Virus record (IMG/VR): IMGVR_UViG_3300036818_000065
Coordinates: 1 to 50,820 of that record
Direction: 5' to 3' (one strand)
Length of the DNA: 50,820 nt
Source of the DNA: a virus
The notes under the pieces are model-generated. The model was not told the origin of the DNA and did no database searches. It was given only the letters and a program-made list of their open reading frames with translations. Shown here piece by piece: positions 41,158-47,800 of the stretch (position 1 is the stretch's first letter; the number at the start of each line of letters is the position of its first letter). Made by a program: the position numbers and the translations under genes.

Positions 41158-41768
41158 GTGGATTTGACACTGGCAACAAGTTGCAATTTGGTCCCAATGG
41201 CGAGAAGTTGACCAGAACCAGCTTGATTACTCACAGCCTGCACACCATCGACCTAGCAGCGCCTTGTGCTGAGGACGTGTACCTGTCAGACATCGCGCAC
41301 GGCCTGAGCATGCACGTGCGCTGGGCTGGGCAGGGGTCATGGTTGAGTGTTGCGCAGCATAGCGTCATGGTCATGCGCTACATTGAGGCGGAGGGCGATC
41401 GGCTTGATTTGGGCACTGACAAAGGCTTGCTATCTGCAGCGCTGTTACACGATGCACACGAGGCTTACATTGGCGATCTAAGCGGTGGCCTTAAGTACAT
41501 GTTGCGCTATAGCGAGCTGCCTTCTTTGATTATCAGTATTGATCGCGCCATCGGAGAGAAAATGGGGGTACAAATGGCGCATGGCTTCCAAGATGTCGAA
41601 CGTGCTATTGATAGGGCTGAGCAGGATTTGATAACTGAGGAATATGGATTCTTGTTTCGCAACCTTGACAGCCCATGGATAGAAGGCGGCATGTGCAACA
41701 AAATGGCTGAGGGTCTTTTCTTGAGCGAAGCTGCCCGCTTGGGCATGGTGGACGATGTCGATCGGTAA
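41154..41768 (+). CDS. HD-domain 5'-nucleotidase (YfdR/YfbR-like)
   Basis: 204 aa; ATG overlaps the mIHF-like stop (ATGA). The HD motif is split as in YfbR-like enzymes: SVAQHSVMV (His69), then ALLHDAHEAYIGDL (His99, Asp100), with a distal Asp in the helix VERAIDRAEQDL. The N-terminal DIAHGLSMHVRWAGQGSW resembles prophage YfdR. Such enzymes dephosphorylate dNMPs. I see no purZ, so this is not evidence for a diaminopurine genome. Confidence 0.8.
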   Translation: MSGFDTGNKLQFGPNGEKLTRTSLITHSLHTIDLAAPCAEDVYLSDIAHGLSMHVRWAGQGSWLSVAQHSVMVMRYIEAEGDRLDLGTDKGLLSAALLHDAHEAYIGDLSGGLKYMLRYSELPSLIISIDRAIGEKMGVQMAHGFQDVERAIDRAEQDLITEEYGFLFRNLDSPWIEGGMCNKMAEGLFLSEAARLGMVDDVDR

Positions 41769-41976
41769 GTACAGTCGGATGTTTGGACTAAAGGGGGAAG
41801 TCACCGTTGACATCCGTGAGGCTACGCCAGCGTTCGCTGACAGGACGCATGTGGTGCGCATCACAACCGATGAATGCGAGCTGAAAGTGTCTGAATGGCT
41901 CAAGCTGGTGGAGAAGGTCAATAGTCTGCTGGTAGAGCATGGCATACCAACTGAGCGGGTGGCGGACGGATCGTGA
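41755..41976 (+). CDS. Hypothetical small protein
   Basis: 73 aa; ATG lies inside the HD gene end (14-base overlap). Basic start (GKYSRMFGLKGEVTVDIRE) and a helical end (VSEWLKLVEKVNSLLVEHG). No family is recognised. Overlap with both neighbours suggests translational coupling. Confidence 0.6.
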   Translation: MSIGKYSRMFGLKGEVTVDIREATPAFADRTHVVRITTDECELKVSEWLKLVEKVNSLLVEHGIPTERVADGS

Positions 41977-42344
41977 CCTTCCGCGAGGCAAACATCAGAC
42001 GATTGGAACGCGGCATCACGCAGTGCCTTGAAGTGTTGGATGTACCTCGACGTTTGGGCGCTGATGCTACCGACAAGGAACTGGCGGATGACAAGCGCAC
42101 CGCTCGACGCGTGAAGCATAGGCTGGTGGTGGCGCTGAGCGATTGGAATGGTACCGTCGATGGTAATAGTGAGGGTGCGCCGCCTGATGGTACTGGCGCG
42201 CGGTTGTTGTGGTCGCAATGGTGGGATGATTGGCAAGAGCAAGCTACTGAGTTGCGGCAGCAAGCCGACAACCGTGATGAACAGCATTCCATCGATCGTG
42301 AGCTTGAAGGCATATCTCACGTGATGGCGGAGTTGCGGTCGTGA
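41973..42344 (+). CDS. Hypothetical helical protein
   Basis: 123 aa, GTG overlapping the previous stop (GTGA). Charged and helical (REANIRRLERGITQCLEVL, DKRTARRVKHRLVVALSDW, QQADNRDEQHSIDRELEG). No family is recognised. It is the last gene before palindromic locus B. Confidence 0.6.
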   Translation: MTFREANIRRLERGITQCLEVLDVPRRLGADATDKELADDKRTARRVKHRLVVALSDWNGTVDGNSEGAPPDGTGARLLWSQWWDDWQEQATELRQQADNRDEQHSIDRELEGISHVMAELRS

Positions 42345-42350
42345 AAACCT

Positions 42351-42470
42351 GCAACCCCCTACGCGCGTACGTAGGCGCGGACGCTCGCTCGTTACGCCCG
42401 AGCCGCAACTGTCTTACCACTGAACTTCTCGTTCGAGCGTCCGCGAGCGGACGCGTACGCGAGGGGTTGC
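42351..42470. repeat. Palindromic locus B (same 11-bp arms as locus A)
   Basis: GCGGACGCTCG (42377-42387) and CGAGCGTCCGC (42434-42444) flank a 46-base loop; outer arms GCAACCCC (42351-42358) and GGGGTTGC (42463-42470) also pair. CGTACGTA (42366-42373) lies just left. The whole 120 bases can fold as one long interrupted hairpin. It lies between the helical protein and the RuvC-like gene. The loop sequence is unrelated to locus A, while the arms are identical. Confidence 0.75.
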
Positions 42471-42522
42471 CCAAAGAGCCACCTCGGGGGCGGGCGGGTA
42501 CGTACGCGCGAGGGAGTGGTTG

Positions 42523-43017
42523 ATGAAGACTATTCCTGATCAGTTGGCTGTGATGGCATTCGATCCAGGCGGTACTACCGGCGTGGCGTGGGGCGTGATG
42601 AAAGTGGAGCCGACGCTGAACGAAACGCTCAACGGTGCTGAATTGGGTTCCTGCGACATCACCGGAGACTACCGACAGCAGGCTGGCAAACTTGCTGACC
42701 TGTGGAGTGGCTTAGTGTACAACTGGAACATTGAGCGTCAGATCAGTCTTGAGAACATCCACTGCGTTAGCGAGGGGTTCAGCCTTCACAAAATTGGTAG
42801 CCGTGAGAAAGTGGGGCTGTATCCGGTGTGGATAGCCGCCATGTTTGAGGGGTTTGTGTGGAGGCTTGGGGTGCGTGTGATGTACCAAGAACCAAGCACC
42901 AAGTCACGTAGCACGTCGGCCCGTATGAAACGATGGGGCTGCTGGCAACGCGGTGTCAGCGAGCATCGCAAGGATGCTATGCGCCACCTTGCTTACCGTG
43001 TGAACAAATTGATCTAA
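42523..43017 (+). CDS. RuvC-like Holliday junction resolvase
   Basis: 164 aa. ATG at 42523 has GAGGGAG upstream; TTG 42520 is less likely. An RNase H-like nuclease core: FDPGGTTGVAWG (Asp14) as the first acidic motif, CVSEGFSL (Glu84) as the second, and EHRKDAMRHLAYRV (Asp151) as the third. This is the pattern of phage RuvC-like resolvases, which cut branched DNA before packaging. It is the first gene after palindromic locus B. Confidence 0.85.
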   Translation: MKTIPDQLAVMAFDPGGTTGVAWGVMKVEPTLNETLNGAELGSCDITGDYRQQAGKLADLWSGLVYNWNIERQISLENIHCVSEGFSLHKIGSREKVGLYPVWIAAMFEGFVWRLGVRVMYQEPSTKSRSTSARMKRWGCWQRGVSEHRKDAMRHLAYRVNKLI

Positions 43018-43077
43018 GCGCGAAATCGAGGAATACGCTATGCTTCTGATACCAGCCAACTACAAGGAGTTTCTACT
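43016..43077 (+). promoter_or_regulatory. Phage promoter P3 and leader
   Basis: -35 AAGCGC (43016-43021), overlapping the end of the RuvC-like gene, 17-base spacer, -10 TATGCT (43039-43044), six bases, then ACCAGCCAA (43051-43059). The ribosome site AAGGAG (43064-43069) serves ATG 43078. It matches P1 and P2. Confidence 0.68.
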
Positions 43078-43203
43078 ATGTTCGGTATAACGATTTTCAG
43101 GGAGACTGATAATGAAGGGTACGGGCCTTGGGTATGCGTCACTCCTCGTCGTCCTTGGTCTCGAGGCCGTTGCTACCGCGTCTTGAAGGTGTGGTCCGCA
43201 TGA
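43078..43203 (+). CDS. Small 41-residue protein under promoter P3
   Basis: ATG at 43078 has a strong leader (CAAGGAGTTTCTACT) and ends TGA 43201-43203, overlapping the next ATG (ATGA). The product begins MFGITIFRETDNEGYGPW and continues to a basic C-terminus (RRPWSRGRCYRVLKVWSA). Promoter, ribosome site and ATGA coupling all favour a real gene. No family is recognised. Confidence 0.6.
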   Translation: MFGITIFRETDNEGYGPWVCVTPRRPWSRGRCYRVLKVWSA

Positions 43204-44129
43204 GTGACGACAAAAAAGATCTGATTCTTCAGCGGGTCCGTGCGATGTTGGCCAAGGCTGACAGCACGGAATTTGAGGGTGAGGCTGAGGTCTTCCGCGC
43301 CAAGGCAGATGCCCTCATGACCAAGTACACCATCGAGCAGTGGCAGTTGGACGCCGCTGACGACGTCGACGCAGCTGGTCGTGAGCCGCAGCGTCGTGAT
43401 GTAAATATCAGCTGGTACTGGGACCCAGCATACGATCACCTCAAGCTCGACATGTTTACGTTGTTCAGCAACGTGGCCAAGCACTGTCGCTGCAAAGTGA
43501 TCTGGTGGAACACCATCGAGCAGCGGGACATTCCGGTGTTAGGTCTGCTGGCTGATTTGGATTACTTTGACCTGCTGTTCACCCACCTTCAGATTCAACT
43601 GAGCGCCAAGCTGACGCCGGGCGTTGAGAAAGGCGACAGCTACATCGAGGCGCTTGTCCGCATGAAGGAGGCAGGCATGCGCTGGGAAGCCATCGGTGAG
43701 CGTCTGATCAACGCAGGGCTGATGGATGGTCCTTACACGCGCAACGTTGGCGTCAGGTTCACCAAGGAGTACACCGAGTATTGCAAAGAGACCAATCGTG
43801 AGCGCAAGTACATCAATCCGAAGACCTACCAACGTTCATTCGCCGAAGGCTTTCGTGAGCAAGTAAGTGCTCGCCTGCGTGCTCAGAAGCAGGAGCAGGC
43901 TGAGGAGGGTGGCACGGGAATGGAACTGGTGCTGCGTGATATCAGCCAGTTGCTTGATGAGACCGCCACCGACATGTTCGGACGTCAGCCACGTGGCGGC
44001 ACTGTCTCGCGTGACTTGGCTCGTGACAAACAAGGCTATGGCTCCGGCTCACACGCAGGGCGTGAGGCCAACATCAGCGGCAACCCGCAGCGCAGCGTCA
44101 AGGGTACTCGAGGGGAGCTGACCTCATGA
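43200..44129 (+). CDS. DUF2786-like protein
   Basis: 309 aa; ATG at 43200 is chosen over the upstream in-frame ATG because it overlaps the small gene (ATGA). Residues about 8-45 (ILQRVRAMLAKADSTEFEGEAEVFRAKADALMTKY) are the DUF2786 pattern. The rest is helical, with a long basic C-terminal half (NRERKYINPKTYQRSFAEGF, SARLRAQKQEQAEE) and a Gly/Arg-rich end (GSGSHAGREANISGNPQRS). DUF2786 is frequent in phages; the function is unknown. Confidence 0.72.
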   Translation: MSDDKKDLILQRVRAMLAKADSTEFEGEAEVFRAKADALMTKYTIEQWQLDAADDVDAAGREPQRRDVNISWYWDPAYDHLKLDMFTLFSNVAKHCRCKVIWWNTIEQRDIPVLGLLADLDYFDLLFTHLQIQLSAKLTPGVEKGDSYIEALVRMKEAGMRWEAIGERLINAGLMDGPYTRNVGVRFTKEYTEYCKETNRERKYINPKTYQRSFAEGFREQVSARLRAQKQEQAEEGGTGMELVLRDISQLLDETATDMFGRQPRGGTVSRDLARDKQGYGSGSHAGREANISGNPQRSVKGTRGELTS

Positions 44130-44260
44130 CCCCGATGAGCGACAAGGATACCAACCGCAAGGAGCTAGAGCGGGAAATTGAGGACCTTGAACGTGAAATA
44201 GAGGATCTTCAAGGCGAGCTCAACGCCAAGCGCGAGGAGCTCGAGGATACTCCATCATGA
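44126..44260 (+). CDS. Small coiled-coil protein
   Basis: 44 aa, ATG overlapping the previous stop (ATGA) and TGA overlapping the next start (ATGA). It is almost entirely one heptad-like helix (RKELEREIEDLEREIEDLQG, ELNAKREELED). Too short for a family, but the tight coupling on both sides makes translation very likely. A small dimeric adaptor is plausible. Confidence 0.65.
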   Translation: MTPMSDKDTNRKELEREIEDLEREIEDLQGELNAKREELEDTPS

Positions 44261-44907
44261 AGCGCGTCGATTACACGCCAGGTAACGACTGGTCTGGTGC
44301 GAGGACCACGTTTGAAGATGAGTACGGCAACAGAGGCGAAGTTAGGTGGCCTCGATTGCACACTTACGGTTTGCGCAATTACTTCCGTTGGGACGATGCT
44401 GAGGTCAATGTGCAGTCAACTTCACAAGACGACGCGGACGGGATGGCTGTGTATGCTGAGTTTTGCATGCACCTGGCTCATGTTACCAAGACGCTTGACC
44501 TTGCATTCGCTCAAGAGAAGCAGCAAGCCGAAGAAGAACGAGAGCGTTCAGAGGTTGAACGCGAGAGGCGTGAAGCCGTTAGGGCCAAGGCCATGCAGTA
44601 CCGCTGCGAGTTCTTGGCGCAGTTCTACATGCAGATGGTTCGTGTACAGCGTGAGGGACACAGCTCGCATGCCAAGGGCGAGCTCAACGTGACCGTGTTG
44701 CGTGAGGGAACGGACGAGCAAAGCATCAAGCGACAGATGTTCTTGCGTGAGAGCAACGGCAATCGTTGGACGTTTGATGCCAACGCGGTAGCAAAATTTG
44801 AAGTCAAGGATGGCAACAGGTACGAGGCAATCGACCTGACGCCGATGAGCGAGCTAGAAGAGACAGCTAGGAAGGAGTTGCAAGATGAGCAAGCAAGCCA
44901 AGTGTAG
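44257..44907 (+). CDS. Hypothetical coiled-coil-containing protein
   Basis: 216 aa, ATG overlapping the preceding stop. The N-terminal about 70 residues are alpha/beta (FEDEYGNRGEVRWPRL). Residues about 85-115 are a Glu/Arg-rich coiled coil (QEKQQAEEERERSEVERERR), followed by an alpha/beta C-terminus. No family is recognised. Confidence 0.65.
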   Translation: MKRVDYTPGNDWSGARTTFEDEYGNRGEVRWPRLHTYGLRNYFRWDDAEVNVQSTSQDDADGMAVYAEFCMHLAHVTKTLDLAFAQEKQQAEEERERSEVERERREAVRAKAMQYRCEFLAQFYMQMVRVQREGHSSHAKGELNVTVLREGTDEQSIKRQMFLRESNGNRWTFDANAVAKFEVKDGNRYEAIDLTPMSELEETARKELQDEQASQV

Positions 44908-45059
44908 AGGCTGCAAGAAAGCCGTTGGTGGTGTCGTATTGCTGGCCGACGGAGAAGAAACGCGGCTGGGGCTACTACCTGTACTGCGCAAACAACAAGT
45001 GCCAGTTGCTGAGCATCAAGGTGCAGGGGGAGACGCCGGATCATGAACCAGTTTCCTGA
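44885..45059 (+). pseudogene. Zinc-ribbon gene apparently split by a +1 frameshift
   Basis: ATG at 44885 opens a frame with CRGCKK (one Cys-x2-Cys knuckle). The rest of that frame (to TGA 45044-45046) is low in order. In the +1 frame, from about 44925 to TGA 45057-45059, the sequence reads VVSYCWPTEKKRGWGYYLYCANNKC with the complementary second knuckle (Cys-x4-Cys), then QLLSIKVQGET. Read together they would make one normal 50-60 residue zinc ribbon. The options are a frameshift mutation, an assembly error, or programmed +1 slippage. The 0 frame's TGA overlapping the next ATG argues that the 0-frame end is also used. Confidence 0.45.
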
Positions 45060-45678
45060 CAACGACGATATCGAGAAAGCATTCCCTGGGATGACGCCAG
45101 AGAAGCGGGGTGAGATCCACGACCGCAGCGAAGAGGAGCTCAACGCCGAAGGCTTGGCCCGGATGCGGGCAGCGAATATACCGCCTATCAGCGGTCCGCA
45201 TGTGGACGACTACGCGCCGGATGGAACCGCATACGACCGTGCTCACGCTCCGTTGACTGAGGACGACGCCAAGCGGGTCAACGACATCGCCAACAGCTTG
45301 GAGGAGGTTTGCGAACGTCGCCGACGCGGGCTTGCTCTGAGGCAAAGCCCTCCAGACGAGCGCGACGTCGGATATCTGAAGGAGTTGGCTGCGCGGATCG
45401 GCACCGCGTTGGGGGCAGTGTTGATTGTGGTTGCCATCGGGCTGGGCGGTTCGTCGACGGCGCAGGCGGAATACAAGACGCCAGCACATCGGATTGTGGA
45501 ACGGGCTATTGCTCACAACCCTAAGATCTGCGACAAGATTGAATGGGCTGTCTACCTGCGAGGGTACCACAAGGCTGAGATGCAGTTCCTGCGGGAATGG
45601 AAGGAGCTCGGCTATCAGAAGCGTGTGGACGGGCGAGACGTGTTCGCTCAGCTTGTGGAGCAGTGCAAGGAACAGTGA
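45043..45678 (+). CDS. Hypothetical protein with one internal membrane segment
   Basis: 211 aa; ATG overlaps the stop of the previous frame (ATGA). Residues 1-115 are acidic/helical and soluble. A hydrophobic segment (about 121-139, GTALGAVLIVVAIGLGG) ends in a signal-peptidase-like AQA-E site, followed by an about 70-residue C-terminal part (TPAHRIVERAIAHNP, CDKIEWAVYL). It might be a membrane-anchored or cleaved protein with its C-terminus outside the cell. No family is recognised. Confidence 0.6.
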   Translation: MNQFPDNDDIEKAFPGMTPEKRGEIHDRSEEELNAEGLARMRAANIPPISGPHVDDYAPDGTAYDRAHAPLTEDDAKRVNDIANSLEEVCERRRRGLALRQSPPDERDVGYLKELAARIGTALGAVLIVVAIGLGGSSTAQAEYKTPAHRIVERAIAHNPKICDKIEWAVYLRGYHKAEMQFLREWKELGYQKRVDGRDVFAQLVEQCKEQ

Positions 45679-45744
45679 ATTGGAAATTACGCTAAGCTTT
45701 CATCCACATCTGGGTTTGATCGACCCTGCATAGTGGGTGGCATG

Positions 45745-45784
45745 AGCGCCCTCGTCGACCCTGGCTGGTGTTGGCGAGGGCGCT
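45745..45784 (+). terminator. 10-bp perfect hairpin
   Basis: AGCGCCCTCG (45745-45754) pairs with CGAGGGCGCT (45775-45784) around a 20-base loop. No U run follows at once (ACCCTTGAG). It is the longest perfect stem in the gap and may end transcription of the upstream genes. Confidence 0.55.
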
Positions 45785-45822
45785 ACCCTTGAGAGGCTGT
45801 TGCTTGTGCGCGTAGCCGGGTG

Positions 45823-45858
45823 AAGGGCCGTTCGATTTCTGGGCGGCCCTTTGCCTTT
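45823..45858 (+). terminator. 8-bp hairpin followed by T-rich sequence
   Basis: AAGGGCCG (45823-45830) pairs with CGGCCCTT (45844-45851), loop 13 bases, then TGCCTTTG. It is closer to a factor-independent terminator than the first hairpin, but the T run is short. Confidence 0.5.
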
Positions 45859-45938
45859 GAGGTGTGGAATTTGGCTCTACGCCTGGGTTTGCGTGGGATC
45901 GTCCATGACGGGCGTACGCGCGAGTGTGTGAGATGGGG

Positions 45939-45952
45939 TAAGCTACCCAGCC
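45939..45952 (+). promoter_or_regulatory. Leaderless-type promoter of the small terminase gene
   Basis: -10 TAAGCT (45939-45944) ends eight bases before the ATG at 45953. With the normal 6-8 base distance, transcription would start at or within a base or two of the ATG, and no ribosome site precedes it. Leaderless mRNAs are common in actinobacteria. The -35 box of P1-P4 is not clear here (ACGCGC at the 17-base position). Confidence 0.5.
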
Positions 45953-46537
45953 ATGCCGACCCGCTCAACCACCTCGAAGGCACGCCGCCGTACTGCCCGC
46001 AGGGACGGTCAGCCGTTCTGCGGAGCACCGAAGAAGAACGGCGACCTCTGCCTGTGGGAGGCTGGGCGGGGCACTGACCACCCTGGCACTGGTCGGTGCT
46101 ACAAGCACGGAGGCCTGCAGCAGACTGTTGGAGCGGCGGCTGAGCAGGCTGCTAGTATGGCCGGACCGATCTCTGTCACCCCAGGGCAGGCGATCCAGGC
46201 AGTGCTCAATACGGCAGCCGGCCAATTCGCCTATGCGACTGCGATGGTAGGTGGCCTGTCGGAGGCGCAGATGTTCGAAGAGGCCATTGGTGGCGCAGTG
46301 CCAAATCGCTGGGTGCGCCTCCAGCTTAACATCATGGATCGTCTAGCTAAGTACACTCGTGCTGCTGCGGACATGGGCATCAACGAGCGCCAAATGAAGC
46401 TGGCTGAGGTACAGACGGCGATGATGGGCAAGCTGCTAGAGGCTGTCATGGACAAGCTCGATCTGACGCCCAAACAGCGCAAGCAGGTTGGACCAGCCAT
46501 ACGAGAGGCACTGCCCATGTTGGCGGCGGGCGACTGA
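45953..46537 (+). CDS. Small terminase-like protein with Cys/His N-terminus
   Basis: 194 aa. The N-terminal 55 residues hold FCGAPKKNGDLCLWEAGRG, HPGTGRCYKHGG: three Cys and two His in the pattern of a zinc knuckle common in actinophage small terminases. Residues about 70-190 are helical (MFEEAIGGAVPNRWVRLQLNIMDRL, ERQMKLAEVQTAMMGKLLEAV). It would bind the packaging site and load the large terminase. The large terminase is about 1.4 kb downstream. Basic N-terminal tip (TRSTTSKARRRTARR). Confidence 0.7.
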   Translation: MPTRSTTSKARRRTARRDGQPFCGAPKKNGDLCLWEAGRGTDHPGTGRCYKHGGLQQTVGAAAEQAASMAGPISVTPGQAIQAVLNTAAGQFAYATAMVGGLSEAQMFEEAIGGAVPNRWVRLQLNIMDRLAKYTRAAADMGINERQMKLAEVQTAMMGKLLEAVMDKLDLTPKQRKQVGPAIREALPMLAAGD

Positions 46538-46734
46538 TGGAGAACCACAACTGCCGGTGCACCCTTCTGCCCCCAGGCACGACTCCTGAGAGCCACGCCA
46601 AGGTAGTGATCGGTAGGGTGCTAGGGTCGGCTGAGGCGAACGAGTTCTTTGCTGTTGAGCTAGGCGACCCCTTGTACCGTCATCCGGCCAGGCTAGCCCG
46701 CCTAGCCTACGAAGGGAGCAAGCATGGCCGGTGA
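46537..46734 (+). CDS. Hypothetical small protein
   Basis: 65 aa; ATG overlaps the previous TGA. It begins MENHNCRCTLLPPGTTPES (Cys-x-Cys) and has a helical basic end (PARLARLAYEGSKHGR). No family is recognised. It is the first of a row of small genes between the terminase genes. Confidence 0.6.
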   Translation: MENHNCRCTLLPPGTTPESHAKVVIGRVLGSAEANEFFAVELGDPLYRHPARLARLAYEGSKHGR

Positions 46735-46957
46735 GAACCACTTCGAGATCTACCCCGAGCGCGACGGAATGAGGAGCGGCCCTCGCGAGCCTACCGGCCA
46801 GTACATGTTCCGGTTCGTGTACGCCAACGGGGACGTGGGGCCGGTATCTATGCAGCGGTACCGCGACCGTACGGACGCGAACCGGGGCATCCACGACTTC
46901 ATGTCCGCTATCAACAGGGACCACCCGCATCCGCCTATCATCGACGTGGAGGAGTAG
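46724..46957 (+). CDS. DUF1508/YegP-like small protein
   Basis: 77 aa, ATG after GAAGGGAGC, overlapping the previous gene by 11 bases. The sequence HFEIYPERDG, QYMFRFVYANGDVG, YRDRTDANRGIHDF follows the DUF1508 (YegP) repeat pattern (FEIY...G.Y.FR...NG.....S..Y..), single copy. DUF1508 proteins are small beta-alpha proteins of unknown role. Confidence 0.6.
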   Translation: MAGENHFEIYPERDGMRSGPREPTGQYMFRFVYANGDVGPVSMQRYRDRTDANRGIHDFMSAINRDHPHPPIIDVEE

Positions 46958-46959
46958 AC

Positions 46960-47127
46960 ATGCCTGAGGTAGAGCTCGAGACCAAGCTGATTGCGGTCAA
47001 ACACGGCGTGACGGGCGTGACGCAAGAGGCGGTAGATGAAGTTCAGGCGCGAGTGGACAGCTTGAAGGAGCAGCTTGAGGCGCTCGACGCTCGCAAAGCT
47101 ATCCTGGACGGCGAGGAAGAAGACTGA
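46960..47127 (+). CDS. Small helical coiled-coil protein
   Basis: 55 aa; ATG two bases after the previous stop and TGA overlapping the next ATG (TGATG). Residues about 20-48 form a Glu/Ala/Leu-rich helix (EEVDEVQARVDSLKEQLEAL pattern) with an acidic end. A small dimerising helix is likely. No family is recognised. Confidence 0.6.
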   Translation: MPEVELETKLIAVKHGVTGVTQEAVDEVQARVDSLKEQLEALDARKAILDGEEED

Positions 47128-47282
47128 TGAAGCCGGTCAGCCCTGTAGCAGCCAAGCAGGGCGAGCTGATCAAGGTCAAGGCCAGCGCTCGGTGCTCGTG
47201 CGACAAGCAGCGCTACGGAGCGCCCAAGATCAACCCCACCTGTCCTGTACATGGGCACGGCCGTCCTGCGGGGCGGGTATGA
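47127..47282 (+). CDS. Small Cys/His protein
   Basis: 51 aa. ATG overlaps the previous TGA by one base and its TGA overlaps the next ATG (ATGA). It contains CSC (residues 23-25), then CPVHGHG (39-45), a candidate zinc site. Basic otherwise. The tight coupling on both sides supports translation; no family is recognised. Confidence 0.6.
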   Translation: MKPVSPVAAKQGELIKVKASARCSCDKQRYGAPKINPTCPVHGHGRPAGRV

Positions 47283-47569
47283 GACTGATACGACGAATGC
47301 TGCCGCCTGCTGACGTCGATGGCAACCTCATCACCGAGGCCGAGTTCGTCACTCCTGACGGTCCGTTCCTAGGATGGCCGCGCGAACTGTACCTAGGCCT
47401 GAGAGGACAGCTACGCATCTGCCTCGTTGACAGGGTGGGTAGGGTTAGCCATTATGACACGGATCTTGTGCATCCTGTTGGCGACCCCCTCATTGTAGAG
47501 GGACGATGCAGAAACCCCTTCCCAGGAGTTCATGCATTCAGCGTAAAGTTCAGGAAGGTTGCAGCGTGA
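47279..47569 (+). CDS. Hypothetical small beta-rich protein
   Basis: 96 aa. ATG at 47279 overlaps the preceding TGA. It starts RLIRRMLPPADVDGNLITEAEF and is beta-rich throughout (LYLGLRGQLRICLVDRVGRV, VHAFSVKFRKV). No family is recognised. Confidence 0.58.
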   Translation: MRLIRRMLPPADVDGNLITEAEFVTPDGPFLGWPRELYLGLRGQLRICLVDRVGRVSHYDTDLVHPVGDPLIVEGRCRNPFPGVHAFSVKFRKVAA

Positions 47570-47572
47570 CTC

Positions 47573-47800
47573 ATGGCATGGTACGAGGGCGAACTGTTTC
47601 CTGCTGGCAAGGATTGGGAATACGCGCCAGAGGACATTGCGGAATGCGTTCACGAACGTGGGGTAGTTGCTCCCAAGGACCGCGACGGGAACATCGCCAA
47701 CACGCAAGGCAGAGTGGCCTTGCACTGCATGGTTTGCGATCAGACCTGGTGGGAGCCACTTGCAAACGTGAAGGGCAGCCCTTGGGCAGGCAAAGCATGA
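47573..47800 (+). CDS. Small Cys-containing protein
   Basis: 75 aa, ATG three bases after the previous stop. It has Cys in AECVHERG and CMVCDQTWW (Cys-x2-Cys), giving a possible zinc knuckle, and is aromatic-rich. It overlaps the next gene by four bases (ATGA). No family is recognised. Confidence 0.58.
   Translation: MAWYEGELFPAGKDWEYAPEDIAECVHERGVVAPKDRDGNIANTQGRVALHCMVCDQTWWEPLANVKGSPWAGKA

Larger units (their letters stand above)
45679..45952. other. Hairpin-rich non-coding gap upstream of the small terminase (274 bases)
   Basis: Contains a -10-like TAAGCT (45693-45698, in CGCTAAGCT), hairpin 1 (45745-45784), hairpin 2 (45823-45851), the sequence GGGCGTACGCGCGAG (45910-45924) similar to one near 42487, and the -10 TAAGCT (45939-45944) of the terminase gene. 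No coding frame with a ribosome site is seen. It could hold a small RNA, a transcription boundary, or a packaging site (pac/cos), which often lies in or near the small terminase gene. Confidence 0.6.

Noticed and set aside
27586-41768. A possible diaminopurine (Z) genome, because MazG-like and HD nucleotidase genes are present
   Set aside because: No PurZ-like synthetase is visible and the HD protein looks like YfdR; the pair alone is common in normal-DNA phages.
42377-42444. A tRNA-like reading of palindromic loci A and B (7-base acceptor-like ends and a GTTCGAG phrase)
   Set aside because: The T arm is not five pairs with a seven-base loop in the right place, and no valid anticodon arm can be drawn on either strand.
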